From positions 1,054,001-1,118,000 of the forward strand of contig CAVONI010000011.1 of assembly GCA_963697285.1 (NCBI GenBank): a stretch of 64,000 nucleotides of DNA, in the 5' to 3' direction. A program made the translations under genes and the position numbers. Positions within the stretch are counted from its first letter, which is position 1; each line of letters opens with the position of its first letter. Shown piece by piece: positions 62,002-64,000 of the stretch. This DNA is from JAEUQQ01 sp963697285. Its GTDB lineage: Bacteria > Acidobacteriota > Vicinamibacteria > Vicinamibacterales > JAFNAJ01. The notes beneath the pieces were generated by a model that saw nothing but the letters and a program-made list of their open reading frames with translations, was not told where the DNA came from and ran no database searches.

Positions 62002-63315
62002 TCAATAGGCATTGATGACTTGCCTGAGGCCCGCCCATGGCGCCCGGTCGCGGATGATCTTCCGTGCGCGCATCGCCTCGGCAGTCACTGGTGCGGGTGC
62101 ATCGCACTCGCCGCTGCGGATGAAGCGGAACGCCTCGCGCAACGACGCTTCCTCGGGATCGCCAATCTGGCGATCGAGATCGTCGCCGGCGACACACGAG
62201 GGTGCGAATCCCTCGAAGTAGTCGCCCTGCTGCAGGGCGTTGCGCAACGTGAAGGCGACGGGATACAGGATCCGGTCGCAGAACGAGATGCCGTACTGCC
62301 CGACCGGCTTGCCGTACGTCGTGTCGCCCACGATCACGACGGGCATGTACGGTCGCAGGGCGTTGATCACCAGCTCGCTGGCCGACGCCGAACTGCGGGT
62401 GGTGACCACGACAAGGCGATCGATGGTCAGCGCCTGCGGCTTCTCCTCGAACCGCAGCACCTTGTTCCTGAAGGCGTTGCGCTCGTTGTGGAAGTACTCG
62501 GCGAGCACCTCGCCGTTCGTCGTGACGCCGCCGATCAGCGACGCCAGGTGCTGGGCGACCGAGACGAGCCCGCCGCCGTTGTAGCGGAGGTCGAGCACGA
62601 GGTCGTCGACCTTCGCCTCGGCGAGCCCCGCGAAGGCGGCGTCGAGCGCCTCGAACGAAGGCTCGACGAAATTGCGGAAGAACACGTAGCCGACCTTCCG
62701 CCCGTCCACGTCGTAGACCTGCGACGTCGTGACCGTGGGGATGGTGACCGGACGCTTCACCATGGTCGCGCTCACGCGGCTGCCGTCCGGCCGCTCGAAC
62801 ACCATGGCGACTTCATATCCGTCGACCGATGGTCCCACGGCGGCGCCCACCTGGCCGGTCGCAATGAGCGTGGCCAGCTCGTCGCCGGCGATCGCGACGA
62901 TGCGATCGCCACGTGCCATGCCCGCCTCGGCAGCCGGGCTGTCTGGGAAGACCTGCGAGATGCGGTACTCGGTCGGGGTGAGCAGGGCCGAGTAGCCCAG
63001 GCCGATGTACTGGCTCGACGAGTAGAACGCATCCGACTCTGCCTTCGACCCGATGTAGCTGAACGTGCGGTCGAGCGGCTTGTACTTGACCGCCTCGAGG
63101 TAGGCGTCAGGGCTCCGGAACGACACCGGGTTCAGGTCGGGAAGTGCAGTGTTCCAGTAGTAGATGTCGGAGAGGACGTCGCGGACGAAGAGGTTCTGCG
63201 ACGCGATCGAGCAGTTCGTCGGTTCGCGCCACTGCGCGGCGGCCGGTGCGGCGAGTCCGACGCTCACGAAGAGCGCGAGAACGACCGGGAGCCGACGACG
63301 GAAGAACCGGGACAC
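62002..63315 (-). CDS. secreted S41 (CTP-like) serine protease with PDZ domain
   Basis: 437 residues with a signal peptide (LPVVLALFVSVGLAAPAAAQ). The PDZ-like region is YRISQVFPDSPAAEAGMARG and DRIVAIAGDE. The tail-specific protease core has DLVLDLRYNGGGLVSVAQH, the catalytic serine in VTTRSSASASELVINALRPY and the lysine in GDTTYGKPVGQYG. The Ser/Lys dyad is intact. It would process or degrade periplasmic proteins. A strong hairpin lies 100 bp upstream of its ATG. Confidence 0.9.
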   Translation of the reverse strand: MSRFFRRRLPVVLALFVSVGLAAPAAAQWREPTNCSIASQNLFVRDVLSDIYYWNTALPDLNPVSFRSPDAYLEAVKYKPLDRTFSYIGSKAESDAFYSSSQYIGLGYSALLTPTEYRISQVFPDSPAAEAGMARGDRIVAIAGDELATLIATGQVGAAVGPSVDGYEVAMVFERPDGSRVSATMVKRPVTIPTVTTSQVYDVDGRKVGYVFFRNFVEPSFEALDAAFAGLAEAKVDDLVLDLRYNGGGLVSVAQHLASLIGGVTTNGEVLAEYFHNERNAFRNKVLRFEEKPQALTIDRLVVVTTRSSASASELVINALRPYMPVVIVGDTTYGKPVGQYGISFCDRILYPVAFTLRNALQQGDYFEGFAPSCVAGDDLDRQIGDPEEASLREAFRFIRSGECDAPAPVTAEAMRARKIIRDRAPWAGLRQVINAY

Positions 63316-63414
63316 GGGCGACCTCTCTTCGAGACAGCAGGCGCGATCAGAATACCAGAGGCAGAGACGGGCGCGACGGAGTTCTTGCGGGCCTCCGGCC
63401 CGCGACGGTCACCT

Positions 63415-63457
63415 GAGCACCCGCACTTGACTCCATCCCGTCAAGATTCGGGTGCTC
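63415..63457 (-). terminator. long two-helix hairpin between genes
   Basis: GAGCACCCG (63415-63423) pairs with CGGGTGCTC (63449-63457), and inside it CTTGAC pairs with GTCAAG around an 8-nt loop. It lies 70 bp downstream of the dehydrogenase stop on the minus strand. There is no U tract, so it is either a rho-assisted terminator or an mRNA-stability element. Confidence 0.4.
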
Positions 63458-63526
63458 ACGTGTCCTTGCTCCCGTCCCAGCACGCGTGACTGGCGCTGTC
63501 GTGCCCTGCGGGCGCATCGGCTCCGT

Positions 63527-64000
63527 TCAGCTGATGCGCTCGATGACCACGCCGCGCTGGGCCAGCGCCGCGATGTACTGCTCTGCGGGCATGCACTCAT
63601 CCGGCGTGTGCACGCCGGGCGCAATCTTCGTGCCCGCCTGCAACACCGCGGTGATCGCCAGCGAGTAGCCTGTCGTCCGCATCATGGCGCTGATCCCGCG
63701 CGCTTCGTCCATGTGATCGATGAGTTGCCAGGCACACGTCTTCGGCTGCCCGTCCTTCGTGCCAGTGACCACGACCCGGAGCGCCACCAGGTCTGGCGAG
63801 TCGGGCTCGGTGAGGCGCGGGCCGAGCACCGCAATCGCCAGGTCGCGGGGCACCACCTTCACGCCCTTGACGTCGACGGGCTCGAGGTCGAAGAACCCCA
63901 GGTCGCGTATGGTCGCCATCAGCGCCGCGTGACCGGGATAGCGGAGCGTCTTGTACTCCATCTCGCCGATCTGGCCCTCGTAGCGGAAGCCCATCGTCGA
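63527..64000 (-). CDS. saccharopine dehydrogenase-like protein, C-terminal part
   Basis: The frame is open to the right edge, so the N-terminal Rossmann domain lies outside. The visible ~157 residues contain YKTLRYPGHAALMATIRDLG (characteristic of the saccharopine reductase/dehydrogenase C-terminal domain), LRVVVTGTKDGQPKTCAW and GVHTPDECMPAEQYIAALAQ. The family makes or splits saccharopine, or is a related carboxynorspermidine-type or lysine-pathway enzyme. Which one cannot be told from this fragment. Confidence 0.85.
   Translation of the reverse strand, partial: STMGFRYEGQIGEMEYKTLRYPGHAALMATIRDLGFFDLEPVDVKGVKVVPRDLAIAVLGPRLTEPDSPDLVALRVVVTGTKDGQPKTCAWQLIDHMDEARGISAMMRTTGYSLAITAVLQAGTKIAPGVHTPDECMPAEQYIAALAQRGVVIERIS

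Noticed and set aside
1..64000. rRNA, tRNA, insertion-sequence transposase or integrase genes
   Set aside because: No conserved rRNA stretch, tRNA T-loop or transposase/recombinase signature was found in any frame.

Overview
The window is GC-rich (roughly two thirds G+C by eye) and densely coding. Its gene content fits an Acidobacteriota genome, most likely class Vicinamibacteria (Luteitalea-like). The pointers are long VPS10/BNR-propeller proteins, an imuA-imuB-dnaE2 type mutasome, a MacB-type permease standing alone, a TonB receptor with a carboxypeptidase-regulatory N-terminus, and many dispersed palindromic repeats. The lineage is an inference; no rRNA or tRNA gene was seen.

Layout. 1-4.3 kb: HDOD signalling protein (cut by the left edge) with a small partner, a MacB-like ABC permease and a serine beta-lactamase-fold hydrolase. 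4.3-7.6 kb: class III CoA-transferase, a GT-C membrane glycosyltransferase and YajQ, with palindromic repeats between them. 7.6-10.1 kb: an RsbU/RsbW/RsbV-like partner-switch module. 10.3-16.1 kb: split-Soret-type cytochrome, a dnaE2 gene broken by a repeat-bounded insertion that encodes a zinc ribbon, and a divergent VapBC-like pair. 16.3-18.4 kb: a small membrane protein, a hydantoinase relic and a wax-ester synthase/DGAT-like acyltransferase.

18.4-37 kb is an accessory zone. Almost every gene is on the minus strand, small and functionally unrelated to its neighbours: DUF488, two DinB-like proteins, MBL hydrolase, GH19 lysozyme, SDR, cupin, phosphoesterases, FAD oxidase, SRPBCC, methyltransferase, UPF0158 and a ParE/antitoxin pair. 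Four sites in this zone have the architecture of integron attC sites: R''/R' boxes, an imperfect palindrome and an extrahelical G at the same place, all in the orientation of the genes. I read it as a decayed integron cassette array without an integrase (a CALIN), interrupted by one large plus-strand VPS10-propeller gene. Several genes here are frameshifted.

37-39.8 kb: imuB and imuA, the other half of the SOS mutasome, 22 kb from dnaE2. 40-45.7 kb: aspartate kinase, an MFS exporter, a DUF3891 protein, and a PhoB/PhoR-like two-component pair. 46-51.6 kb: a TonB-dependent receptor and a secreted beta-helix protein behind a Pho-box-like promoter, then a lipoprotein and an ArsR regulator. 51.9-54.4 kb: an HprK-like kinase, a PqqD-like protein and an NTP_transf_5 nucleotidyltransferase, which look like a small uncharacterised HPr-rel-A-type system with a possible peptide gene inside. 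54.4-64 kb: M2 metallopeptidase, amidohydrolase, a TPP-dependent lyase/synthase, an unusual double-length phosphofructokinase, an S41 protease and the C-terminal part of a saccharopine dehydrogenase.

Two points cut across the window. First, three families of palindromic repeats (called A, B and C here) occur between genes and also inside dnaE2 and imuB. Second, at least ten otherwise convincing genes carry single-base frame breaks, so some apparent pseudogenes may be assembly indels.
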